Position numbers and translations under genes: made by a program
Source: Prevotellaceae bacterium
GTDB taxonomy: Bacteria; Bacteroidota; Bacteroidia; Bacteroidales; Bacteroidaceae
NCBI GenBank assembly: GCA_030523505.1
Contig: JAUNIK010000008.1
Span: 1 to 8,519, forward strand
DNA: 8,519 nucleotides
Direction: 5' to 3'
In this document: positions 1 through 5,911 of the stretch, piece after piece
Layout: every line of letters begins with the position of its first letter
Position numbering within the stretch: position 1 is the stretch's first letter
The notes under the pieces: model-generated
Told to the model about the DNA's origin: nothing
Databases searched by the model: none
Seen by the model: the letters and a program-made list of their open reading frames with translations, nothing else

Positions 1-278
1 AAGAGCAATAAAAGAGGCAAACTTAACGCATACCATTTCCAGTATTTGCTTTCCTTTTTTTTGCTTGCCACAAGTAGTTTGGCTGTCAGTATTGCAAATG
101 CAATTATGACTATCATAATTAAAGGGATATAGTCACAAAATATTTGAGCTATAACAATGCGGGCAAAGAAATACGTCGTGCCTAATGCTATATAATTATC
201 CAAAACAATAAAATTATTTGTAAAAATTTGGCAATGATAAATAAAATCCTTATTTTTGCCAAAAATATAAAATGGCAT
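1..278 (-). CDS. Partial unrecognised membrane protein, N-terminal part only
   Basis: An open frame enters from the left edge on the minus strand and is open back to an ATG at 278, giving about 92 residues without a stop. The translation has a strongly hydrophobic run (IVIAQIFCDYIPLIMIVII and following AFAIL), then a basic stretch (ASKKKESKYWKW), then another hydrophobic run (ALSLPLLLL) at the window edge. This is the pattern of a polytopic inner-membrane protein. I do not recognise the family. The start is uncertain: ATG 278 would place the first residues under the plus-strand promoter at 227-258, whereas an internal ATG at 116 would begin directly in the hydrophobic segment. The region is AT-rich, so a chance frame cannot be fully excluded, but the alternation of charged and hydrophobic blocks looks coding. 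Confidence 0.45.
   Translation of the reverse strand, partial: MPFYIFGKNKDFIYHCQIFTNNFIVLDNYIALGTTYFFARIVIAQIFCDYIPLIMIVIIAFAILTAKLLVASKKKESKYWKWYALSLPLLLL
227..258 (+). promoter_or_regulatory. Bacteroidetes-type promoter for the DUF2442 gene
   Basis: TTTG at 227-230, a 20-nt spacer and TATTTTTG at 251-258 match the Bacteroidetes sigma-A (sigma-ABfr) pattern of a -33 TTTG and a -7 TAnnTTTG. A start of transcription near 265 would leave a leader of about 50 nt before the ATG at 317. The spacing equals that of the other strong promoters in the window. Confidence 0.6.
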
Positions 279-316
279 GGCACTCAAAAAAAATTGAACC
301 ACTTAAATAGTATTTT

Positions 317-475
317 ATGTTTCTTGAAGTAACACAGGCGGAATATCTGGAGGGGTACAAGGTAATGCTCCTTTTCAACAATGGTGAGCGTCGTATCGTC
401 GATTTGTCTTCATCATTGCAGGGGGAGATATTCGCTCCGTTCAAAGATCAGGATTATATCACAAGGCCGTCGTAG
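317..475 (+). pseudogene. C-terminally truncated DUF2442-domain protein
   Basis: This 52-residue frame starts MFLEVTQAEYLEGYKVMLLF and continues through ERRIVDLSSSLQGEIFAPFKDQDY. That is the N-terminal half of the DUF2442 fold: a beta strand, an EYL..YK turn, a basic-VDLS segment and an IF.P.KD.. motif. DUF2442 proteins are usually about 75-90 residues and continue with an aromatic, acidic half (a W-NG-D-APE type segment). Here the similarity stops at the Tyr codon 455-457, which overlaps the stop codon of the convergent hydrolase gene at 454-456. Only ITRPS follows before a TAG inside that gene's 3' end. The 22-bp overlap of two gene ends suggests a deletion or rearrangement that removed the DUF2442 C terminus. 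The family function is unknown; members often sit beside DUF4160 genes in toxin-antitoxin-like pairs, but none is seen here. The promoter is intact, so the fragment may still be expressed. Confidence 0.68.
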
Positions 476-1296
476 GCGAGATGGATGTTCTCAGGGAGGC
501 GGGATTCGGCTTCGTCCTGATGACCGATGTGATGGGTGACATGGATGAGATATGTCTGATCGGCTCCTACCCTACGGGCAAAAGCAATGGCATCATCAAC
601 GAGCATGTGACTGTGGTGGGGCTTCTCCCATCGCAGGGCATTGACAACGAGGGTTTTCACGCCACGAAGCAACTCGAGTTGATCGTCGTCGATGGTCTTC
701 ATGTCGGTGATATATGCCAAGTCCCCGAAGCGATAGCCTAAGATTGGGGCTTTGCCGTGCATGACGCGTATCGGCATTATTTCTACATCCTTCACCACGA
801 ACGGCTTTCCTGCTTCTATCTCATGCAATCGCAGGAGCGGCACTCCTGGATAGAGTTTGTCGGCGAAACAGTATGGGAAGTTATGTCGCACGCCCTCACA
901 GGTGGACTTATCGGCATATATCTGCTGGTCGCCCCAGATGCAGAAACCACGCAGGTCGTCGAGTCCTCCTACATGGTCGTAGTGGATATGGGTGAGCAGT
1001 ATGGCATCGAGTGGATAGAAGTCGAGTGGCATCAACTGCTGACGGATGTCGGGACCAGCATCGATGAGGATGCGGGCATGTTTCGTTTCAAGGAGGGCGG
1101 CAGTGCGGAGTCGCTTGTCGCGTGGGTCGGTGCTCTTGCAGACATCACACTGACAGCCTAATATCGGTACTCCGGCTGATGTGCCTGTACCGAGGAATCG
1201 CAACCGAGGTTTCTCGGGACCTTCATATACTGGCAGTGGGGCGAGTGTAGCCTCCGCCGCCGGCAAACTCAACTTATTCATAACTACATTTACCAT
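454..1296 (-). CDS. PhnP-like metallo-beta-lactamase-fold hydrolase
   Basis: The 280-residue protein has the metal-binding signature THIHYDH at residues 102-108. Further likely ligands are H180 (VMHGK), D198 (ITDMK) and the HVTHH segment at 252-256. It begins its fold with LRFLGTGTSAGVP (32-44), followed by a cysteine cluster GCQCDVC (47-53) and STDPRDKRLRT, typical of the PhnP branch, where such cysteines bind a structural zinc. E. coli PhnP is a phosphodiesterase acting on 5-phosphoribosyl 1,2-cyclic phosphate, but no C-P lyase genes are present here. The substrate is therefore unknown, and cyclic phosphodiesterase activity is only the best guess. It is cytoplasmic, with no signal peptide. 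The start is uncertain: about 30 residues precede the conserved fold, and a second ATG (Met6, 1281) is equally possible. The gene follows murB on the same strand with no clear promoter of its own, so it is probably co-transcribed. Its 3' end overlaps the truncated DUF2442 frame by 22 bp. Confidence 0.85.
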   Translation of the reverse strand: MVNVVMNKLSLPAAEATLAPLPVYEGPEKPRLRFLGTGTSAGVPILGCQCDVCKSTDPRDKRLRTAALLETKHARILIDAGPDIRQQLMPLDFYPLDAILLTHIHYDHVGGLDDLRGFCIWGDQQIYADKSTCEGVRHNFPYCFADKLYPGVPLLRLHEIEAGKPFVVKDVEIMPIRVMHGKAPILGYRFGDLAYITDMKTIDDDQLELLRGVKTLVVNALRWEKPHHSHMLVDDAIAFARRVGADQTYLIHVTHHIGHQDEAESRLPENIHLAYDGLVI

Positions 1297-1320
1297 TTAA
1301 CAATGTACCATTTACCATTT
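1291..1320. repeat. Short tandem TACCATTT repeats
   Basis: TACCATTT occurs at 1291-1298, 1306-1313 and 1313-1320 (AAATGGTA on the minus strand). The run covers the first possible start codon of the hydrolase gene, so its ATG at 1296 may itself be part of the repeat. Similar AT-rich runs are common between genes in Prevotella-like genomes. The function is unknown. Confidence 0.5.
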
Positions 1321-1344
1321 TTCTCCACCACGAGGCATTTCACT

Positions 1345-1383
1345 CCCCTCTCCTCGTGGGAGAGGGGGAAGAGCCCTTCGGGC
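1345..1383 (-). terminator. GC-rich double hairpin after murB
   Basis: CCCCTCTCC (1345-1353) pairs with GGAGAGGGG (1359-1367) around a 5-nt loop. Next to it GCCC (1373-1376) pairs with GGGC (1380-1383) around TTC. It lies 16 nt past the murB stop in the direction of transcription. There is no clear T-tract, so it may be a processing or attenuation element, or a GC-rich intergenic repeat, not a true terminator. Confidence 0.45.
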
Positions 1384-1398
1384 GAGGGGGTGAGGCTT

Positions 1399-2406
1399 CT
1401 ATATTACATTCACCTCCGGGTGTATCTCAATTCCGAACTTCTCCTTTACGTCTTTCTGTATCTGCTTGCACAGGGCTACAATCTCACTGCCCTCGGCTCC
1501 ACCGAGGTTGACCAGCACCAATGCCTGCTTCTCGTAAACACCGGCACGCCCCATGCTCTTACCCTTCCAGCCACAACGGTCGATCATCCATCCGGCAGGA
1601 ATCTTCACATGGTCGGCATCGACATCATAGTGAGGCATGTCGGGATACTGGGCAAAGAGTTGCTCAAACTGCTCACGACCAACTATCGGGTTCATGAAGA
1701 ACGAACCACCATTGCCCAACACTTTTGGATCAGGCAACTTCGCCTGGCGGATTTCTATTATCGTGTCGCGGAGCTGCTGAGCTGTAGGGGTGGTGATGCC
1801 CTTCTCTGCCAGAGCACCGATGATATTGCCGTAATGCAATGCCGGACGGAACTCACGGTGCAGAGCATAGGTGACATGGGTGATGAAATAGCGGTTCTTC
1901 CAGTCCTTCTTAAAACGGCTCTGACGATAGCTGTATTCACACTGCCCATTGCTGAACTCCACGATATCACCAGTGGCAATCTCCACAGCCTCCACCTTAC
2001 AGATTATGTCCTTCACCTCGGCTCCATAAGCACCGATATTCTGCACTGCCGAGGCTCCCACTTCGCCAGGGATGAGCGACAGGTTTTCTGCTCCATAAAT
2101 GCCACGCTCAACGGTATAGCCAATGACATCATCGACGACCTCGCCCGAACCGCAGCGCACCAGTACCTCGCCAGCCTCACCATCAGTAATCTCAATACCT
2201 CTGATGGCTGAACGCAACACCGTTCCAGCATAATCACCAGTGAGCAGCAGGTTGCTTCCTCCACCTATGATAATATAAGGTGTGGCTACTGTCGGCAAGA
2301 TACCGCGGGCTTCATCGATGTTTTCTATCTCGATGAAACGCTTACACTGGGCAGCAATGCCGAATGTGTTATGCGCAAGAAGATTGTAGTTATTAATATC
2401 CTTCAT
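1399..2406 (-). CDS. murB: UDP-N-acetylenolpyruvoylglucosamine reductase (MurB)
   Basis: MurB is a cytoplasmic flavoenzyme that reduces UDP-GlcNAc-enolpyruvate to UDP-MurNAc with NADPH, the second committed step of peptidoglycan precursor synthesis. The 335-residue protein has the expected length for the type I (E. coli-like) form. The FAD-binding segment IIIGGGSNLLL lies at 45-55 and NLSLIPGEVGASAVQNIGAY at 108-127. The type I tyrosine-loop motif YSYRQSRFK is at 158-166, with R161 as the substrate-binding arginine. The catalytic serine lies in GNGGSFFMNP (S235), and the catalytic glutamate near the C terminus in IHPEVNVI (E331). All key residues are present. The ATG at 2406 is one base after the stop of the upstream lipoprotein gene (TAGTATG on the minus strand), which suggests translational coupling. 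The hydrolase gene lies 102 bp downstream on the same strand. Confidence 0.96.
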   Translation of the reverse strand: MKDINNYNLLAHNTFGIAAQCKRFIEIENIDEARGILPTVATPYIIIGGGSNLLLTGDYAGTVLRSAIRGIEITDGEAGEVLVRCGSGEVVDDVIGYTVERGIYGAENLSLIPGEVGASAVQNIGAYGAEVKDIICKVEAVEIATGDIVEFSNGQCEYSYRQSRFKKDWKNRYFITHVTYALHREFRPALHYGNIIGALAEKGITTPTAQQLRDTIIEIRQAKLPDPKVLGNGGSFFMNPIVGREQFEQLFAQYPDMPHYDVDADHVKIPAGWMIDRCGWKGKSMGRAGVYEKQALVLVNLGGAEGSEIVALCKQIQKDVKEKFGIEIHPEVNVI

Positions 2407-2407
2407 A

Positions 2408-3241
2408 CTACATCGTCAAATTATACAACTTCCACTTTCCACCGCGACGCTTGAACACCATCACTGACTCATTGCCGTTGGAGATGCCTTCGATGAGCAT
2501 TATCTTCGTGTCGGAGTCTTTGCCCTCCTCGCCAAAGATGATGTTATAGATTAAGCCGCGAGGCATTGGTGGTGCGAACGAAGGGAACTGTTCCGGCAGC
2601 AACACTCCCTCGATATTCGAGAGGTCGTCGTCAGGATCTGGTCCCGAGAACATCAGGTTGTCGGCAAGACTCTTGCTCTGGAACACTGAGTCGGTGACAA
2701 AACCGTTGTAGAAGTCGAGGAACGAGTTGTTTGGCGATGCCTCCATCGGGGTGTTCACAATCTGTGTGAGCATCCATGCACCCTTGATACGGTCGAAGAC
2801 AAACTGCTTGATGGTTTTCTTCTCGAGGTATATCTTCTCCACTACAGCATGGGTGATGGTGGTGTCGTCTTTCAGTTCAATCTGCTTCTCGTTGTCGAGG
2901 ATGATTGTATAGAAATACTGATTACTGAAAAAGCCGTCCATCTTCCAGTCTTTCTTCTCATGGTGCTTCGCCATAGTGCCGGTCACCTCCTTCAAAGGGA
3001 ATATGGTGCGTTCAAACTGCACATCGCGACGCGTCATGAAGTTGAACAGGAAGTCGCAGAAAAGATTATCGGCAGCCTTCGGCATCGGATGCTGCGAATA
3101 GAAAAGGTCAAGACTGTCCTCGCGTGAGAGTGCAGAGTCAGCCTCGTTGGCGTTTGGGTTGTTCTTGCCCGAACAACTGTCCATGATGCTTACCATTGCG
3201 AGCATCATCACCACGGATGTAATGTATAAAAGTTTCTTCAT
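2408..3241 (-). CDS. DUF4348-type lipoprotein
   Basis: The ATG at 3241 is preferred over an in-frame GTG six bases upstream because it directly gives a classic lipoprotein signal: MKKLLYITSVVMMLAMVSIM, then the lipobox-like DSC with Cys23 as lipidation site. The mature protein of about 255 residues begins with a polar, acidic linker (SGKNNPNANEADSALSRED) and should be anchored in the periplasm or outer membrane. The body contains DNLFCDFLFNFMTRRDVQFE, a central beta-rich part (YFYTIILDNEKQIELKDDTT), FVFDRIKGAWMLTQI, and ends GGKWKLYNLTM. I recognise the overall pattern as DUF4348, a Bacteroidetes family of unknown function whose beta-rich fold resembles a small-molecule or protein-binding lipoprotein. 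It is the first gene of the cluster with murB and may act at the envelope, but the pairing could be incidental. Family assignment is from memory. Confidence 0.82.
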   Translation of the reverse strand: MKKLLYITSVVMMLAMVSIMDSCSGKNNPNANEADSALSREDSLDLFYSQHPMPKAADNLFCDFLFNFMTRRDVQFERTIFPLKEVTGTMAKHHEKKDWKMDGFFSNQYFYTIILDNEKQIELKDDTTITHAVVEKIYLEKKTIKQFVFDRIKGAWMLTQIVNTPMEASPNNSFLDFYNGFVTDSVFQSKSLADNLMFSGPDPDDDLSNIEGVLLPEQFPSFAPPMPRGLIYNIIFGEEGKDSDTKIMLIEGISNGNESVMVFKRRGGKWKLYNLTM

Positions 3242-3279
3242 TAGCACTAAAATTGCCCAAAGGCAAAGAATTATTACTG

Positions 3280-3287
3280 CAAAATTA
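3280..3287 (-). promoter_or_regulatory. Putative -7 box for the lipoprotein-murB cluster
   Basis: On the minus strand TAATTTTG fits the -7 consensus TAnnTTTG. No TTTG is found 19-21 nt upstream, so the support is partial. Transcription would begin near 3273, about 32 nt before the ATG at 3241. The leader would contain a small hairpin, TTGCC-TTTG-GGCAA, at 3253-3266. Confidence 0.4.
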
Positions 3288-3305
3288 CAACTTTATTTCC
3301 AATAA

Positions 3306-3337
3306 TTTCTTCATTTGGCATAAAATTATTAACTTTG
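3306..3337 (+). promoter_or_regulatory. Promoter for pheS
   Basis: TAACTTTG at 3330-3337 is an exact -7 box. A one-mismatch -33 element, TTTC, sits at 3306-3309 with a 20-nt spacer. Transcription near 3344 gives a leader of about 110 nt before pheS. Confidence 0.55.
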
Positions 3338-3381
3338 CACCAAATATTGATTTGAAGTTCGGAGAAAAGAGTAATGTCCTT

Positions 3382-3437
3382 TAACTTCCCTAACGAGAGA
3401 AGCGAGTGATAACTTCCTTTAAATTCTCATAACTTCC
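3382..3437 (+). repeat. Three TAACTTCC repeats in the pheS leader
   Basis: TAACTTCC occurs at 3382-3389, 3410-3417 and 3430-3437. Related AACTTCC runs occur between genes in Prevotella-type genomes. They lie within the untranslated leader of pheS and end 18 nt before its ATG. Confidence 0.45.
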
Positions 3438-3455
3438 CCAAAAAAACAAAAGACT

Positions 3456-4493
3456 ATGATTCTTGAAAAGATAGCAAACCTCCTTGAGGAGGTGAAAGCC
3501 CTTGAGGCAAAGAACGCCGAGGAGTTGGAGCAGTTGCGCTTGAAATACCTCAGCAAGAAGGGTGAGATCAATGCCCTTATGGCAGACTTCCGTAATGTTG
3601 CTGCCGAGCAGAAGAAAGAGGTTGGTATGAAGATCAACGAGTTGAAGACCGTTGCTCAGGAGAAGATCAACACCCTGAAAGAGCAGATTGAGACCGTTGA
3701 TACTGGTAGCGAGGAACTCGACCTTACTCGTACCGCCTACCCTATCGGTCTTGGTACACGCCATCCGTTGACAATCGTAAAGAACGAGATCATCGACATC
3801 TTCCAGCGTATGGGCTTCACATTGGCTGAAGGTCCAGAGATTGACGATGACCTCCATATCTTCACCAACCTGAACTTCGCCGCTGATCATCCAGCACGCG
3901 ACATGCAGGATACATTCTTCATTGAGTCAAGTCCTCTTGATGTGACAAAGAATGTGTTGCTCCGTTCACACACATCTAACGACCAGAGCCATTACCTCGC
4001 AACCCACGAGCCACCAATCCGTGTGCTCTGCCCAGGTCGCGTATATCGTAACGAGGCTATCTCGGCTCGTGCTCACTGCTTCTTCCATCAGGTAGAAGGT
4101 TTGTATGTAGATAAGAATGTGTCGTTCACCGACTTGAAGCAGGTGCTCCTCACCTTCGCTCGCGAGATGTTCGGTGCAGATACAAAGATCCGTCTGCGTC
4201 CTTCATACTTCCCATTCACAGAGCCATCAGCTGAGATGGATATCTCTTGCCATATCTGTGGCGGTAAGGGTTGTGGTTTCTGCAAGCACACCGGTTGGGT
4301 AGAGATTCTCGGTTGCGGTATGGTTGACCCTAACGTGCTCGAGGCTTGCGGCATCGACTCAAAGGTTTACACAGGCTATGCCTTCGGTATGGGTGTTGAG
4401 CGTATCACCAACCTGAAGTATCGCGTTTCCGACCTCCGTATGTTCTCGGAGAACGACACTCGATTCTTGAAGGAGTTCGAGGCTGCGCATTAA
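3456..4493 (+). CDS. pheS: Phenylalanine--tRNA ligase alpha subunit
   Basis: PheS is the catalytic alpha subunit of the (alpha-beta)2 enzyme that charges tRNA-Phe in the cytoplasm. The 345-residue protein has an N-terminal coiled-coil arm (about 1-80, rich in Lys, Glu and Leu) that contacts tRNA. The class II motif 1 region lies around HPLTIVKNEIIDIFQRMGF (103-121). Motif 2 spans THEPPIRVLCPGRVYRNE to HCFFHQVEGL (183-216), and motif 3 is GYAFGMGVERI (307-317). Between motifs 2 and 3 lies a four-cysteine insertion, CHIC-4aa-CGFC (C265, C268, C273, C276), probably a zinc site; it is absent in E. coli but found in PheS of Bacteroidetes and some other phyla. The family is certain. pheT is not adjacent, as is usual in Bacteroidales, where the beta subunit is encoded elsewhere. 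The leader of about 110 nt is described in the findings. Confidence 0.97.
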   Translation: MILEKIANLLEEVKALEAKNAEELEQLRLKYLSKKGEINALMADFRNVAAEQKKEVGMKINELKTVAQEKINTLKEQIETVDTGSEELDLTRTAYPIGLGTRHPLTIVKNEIIDIFQRMGFTLAEGPEIDDDLHIFTNLNFAADHPARDMQDTFFIESSPLDVTKNVLLRSHTSNDQSHYLATHEPPIRVLCPGRVYRNEAISARAHCFFHQVEGLYVDKNVSFTDLKQVLLTFAREMFGADTKIRLRPSYFPFTEPSAEMDISCHICGGKGCGFCKHTGWVEILGCGMVDPNVLEACGIDSKVYTGYAFGMGVERITNLKYRVSDLRMFSENDTRFLKEFEAAH

Positions 4494-4494
4494 C

Positions 4495-4552
4495 AGCCCC
4501 CCACCCAGGAGCCCCACCCCATCCCTCCCCAAAAGGGAGGGAGATTGTTAAT
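4495..4552 (+). repeat. Dispersed GC-rich hairpin repeat, copy 1 (after pheS)
   Basis: This begins 2 nt after the pheS stop. The 42-nt core at 4511-4552 matches 5795-5836 with a single mismatch, and weaker similarity extends further upstream. Inside, TCCCTCCC (4522-4529) pairs with GGGAGGGA (4535-4542) around CAAAA, so it probably acts as the 3' end or terminator of pheS mRNA as well as being a repeat. Confidence 0.75.
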
Positions 4553-4565
4553 ACCTTTGCTGACA

Positions 4566-4648
4566 GTGCAGGGGTTCGACGAAAGCGAAAGCATAAGATA
4601 TTATATAGATTTATCCCGGGTTCAAATGCGAGCCCGGGATTAATTTTG
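4566..4648 (+). ncRNA. Candidate small RNA between pheS and the next gene
   Basis: An exact -7 box TACCTTTG lies at 4552-4559, directly at the end of the repeat. About 80 nt later comes a strong hairpin with a short T-rich tail. The stretch between has no protein frame and contains a possible small stem, TTCG with CGAA. No -33 TTTG is visible at the right distance, so the region could instead be the pheS 3' UTR. No known RNA family is recognised. Confidence 0.25.
4613..4648 (+). terminator. Strong intrinsic terminator
   Basis: ATCCCGGGTTC (4613-4623) pairs over 11 bp, one of them G-T, with GAGCCCGGGAT (4630-4640) around the loop AAATGC. It is followed by TAATTTTG. It ends transcription from pheS or from a candidate small RNA just upstream. 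Confidence 0.75.
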
Positions 4649-4657
4649 AGATTATAT

Positions 4658-4685
4658 ACTTAGGGTTCTAAGTTTTTGTTTTTAG
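4658..4685 (+). terminator. Second short terminator
   Basis: ACTTAG (4658-4663) pairs with CTAAGT (4668-4673) around GGTT, followed directly by TTTTGTTTTTAG. The stem is short but the T-tract is good. It may back up the hairpin ending at 4640. Confidence 0.5.
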
Positions 4686-4778
4686 ACAGAATGACATAAT
4701 AACATCATTTTTATATTAAGACTGCTAACGAGAATCCAGCGGACTAACAAATATTTGTTATTTTGTCATTCTATCTAA
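4682..4778. repeat. 97-bp unit with 23-bp terminal inverted repeats
   Basis: Positions 4682-4704 and the reverse complement of 4756-4778 agree at 21 of 23 positions (start TTAGA(C/T)AGAATGACA). The 51-bp interior has no frame. The palindrome AACAAATATTTGTT at 4746-4759 overlaps the inner edge of the right arm. It could be a small MITE-like element, a long RNA hairpin or a protein-binding region. No clear target-site duplication is seen. Confidence 0.6.
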
Positions 4779-4824
4779 TAAACATCTAAAATTGAACAAA
4801 AAGTGGCAAATAACACGGCGAGGT

Positions 4825-4856
4825 TTTGGACGTTTAGAATAATTGCACTACATTTG
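4825..4856 (+). promoter_or_regulatory. Promoter for the envelope-protein gene at 4877
   Basis: TTTG (4825-4828), a 20-nt spacer and TACATTTG (4849-4856) exactly match the Bacteroidetes consensus. Transcription near 4863 would leave a very short leader of about 14 nt before the ATG. Confidence 0.72.
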
Positions 4857-4876
4857 CTGCTTAAATATCGAAGATT

Positions 4877-5776
4877 ATGAAAACATATAGATATCTCCTT
4901 TTGATGGTCATGACGCTTACTGCTTTGACAGTGAGCGCTGAGACTGAGATTGAACCAGATACCAGTTTTGAGATTGGTATAGAGGCCGACAGCAATAACA
5001 CTGTTTCCATTATGCAACAGGAACAGGGACTGGCGCTTGACGCATATACGGCAGAGAAGAATGCCTATAAGAACACGAAATACTGGAACCGATGCCGCAC
5101 AAAGACCTTCGCGGGTTCGGTGCTCGCCAGTCTCGGTGCTATGTCCTTTTCCTATTTTACTATAATCGCCCTATACAATGAGGGTATAAGATTCGACCAG
5201 GATTATCTGTTACTGATTCCGGGTTGTGTGTTTACAGCCTCGTCCGTACCGCTTTATATCAGCGCCTACAAAGACCGGAAGAGGGCAAAGCGAAGTGTGG
5301 GAAGCGTCATGCCTACTCGTAACTATCGCACAACAGGATTCCGTTGTGAGGCATCAGTAGGTATCACAACGCCTACTGATATCTATGATCTTGAGAAACC
5401 ACTTGTTGGAGCCAACATCGCCGTAGAAGGGCGCTCGTATCTTGGCAATTCGAATTTCGATCTTGGAGTGAAGTTCAGTTTCGAGAATATCCGTCGCAGA
5501 AATGAAGGATATTCCAGTTATATCTCTTCGAACATATTCAGAATGACAGTCTTCAGCGACTATAACTTTATGAAGAACTCCGATATCACCCCATTCGTAG
5601 GAGTCGGCGTTGGTGTTGGATTGCCAGAAACGGTTCATATTGAACCGCGAGCAGGAGTTGAGTTCCTGCATCATCACCGTCTGTCGCTTCAGTGGCGCAA
5701 AGCCCTCACCGCCAGCAATCACTACGACATCTGCAAGCACGACAATCTGGGCATTAGTTACGGGTATACGTTCTGA
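4877..5776 (+). CDS. Exported protein with a central membrane pair and beta-barrel-like C terminus
   Basis: I do not recognise a named family. The 299-residue protein begins with a signal peptide (MKTYRYLLLMVMTLTALTVSA, probable cleavage after residue 21). A polar acidic linker follows, with a helix-prone segment (QEQGLALDAYTAEKNAYKNTKYWNR, about 48-72). Two hydrophobic segments at about 77-100 and 109-131 are followed by a basic cluster, YKDRKRAKR. The C-terminal half (about 155-299) alternates polar and hydrophobic residues with many aromatics (FRCEASVGITT, FDLGVKFSFENI, MTVFSDYNF, ITPFVGVGVGVG, LSLQWRKAL). It ends GISYGYTF with a terminal Phe, as in outer-membrane beta-barrel proteins. Such a layout is common among Bacteroidetes envelope proteins of unknown role. 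It is a single-gene unit with its own promoter; the hairpin repeat just after the stop would end the transcript. The barrel prediction is inference. Confidence 0.85.
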   Translation: MKTYRYLLLMVMTLTALTVSAETEIEPDTSFEIGIEADSNNTVSIMQQEQGLALDAYTAEKNAYKNTKYWNRCRTKTFAGSVLASLGAMSFSYFTIIALYNEGIRFDQDYLLLIPGCVFTASSVPLYISAYKDRKRAKRSVGSVMPTRNYRTTGFRCEASVGITTPTDIYDLEKPLVGANIAVEGRSYLGNSNFDLGVKFSFENIRRRNEGYSSYISSNIFRMTVFSDYNFMKNSDITPFVGVGVGVGLPETVHIEPRAGVEFLHHHRLSLQWRKALTASNHYDICKHDNLGISYGYTF

Positions 5777-5781
5777 GAAAG

Positions 5782-5836
5782 AGCCCCACCAGAAGCCCCA
5801 CCCCATCCCTCCCCATAAGGGAGGGAGATTGTTAAT
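5782..5836. repeat. Dispersed GC-rich hairpin repeat, copy 2
   Basis: The core at 5795-5836 matches copy 1 at 4511-4552 in 41 of 42 positions. TCCCTCCC and GGGAGGGA form the hairpin around a CATAA loop. It starts 6 nt after the stop codon and lies between convergent genes, so it can serve as a two-way transcription end. The next 75 bp to the esterase stop hold nothing else recognisable. Confidence 0.75.
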
Positions 5837-5911
5837 TGCTTCGTTGGACGGAGAGGGGCCCTTTCTGAAAGTTGATGCAAGGAGGGGCAAATTCTATATG
5901 ACTGCCAATGT

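Noticed and set aside
250..444. A 64-codon minus-strand frame across the DUF2442 gene
   Set aside because: It is antisense to a recognisable DUF2442 frame, and its sequence has no coherent pattern.
481..1161. Two plus-strand frames opposite the hydrolase gene
   Set aside because: They are mirror frames of a gene with an intact metal-binding signature.
1303..2211. A 302-codon plus-strand frame opposite murB
   Set aside because: MurB is certain from its FAD and catalytic motifs. The opposite frame runs into the GC-rich hairpin region and shows no family features.
4613..4640. tRNA or tmRNA T-arm, suggested by GGGTTCAAAT and the nearby GGTTCGAC
   Set aside because: The bases after the putative T-loop do not pair as a T-arm. 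The segment is better explained as an 11-bp terminator stem, and no acceptor or anticodon arm exists nearby.
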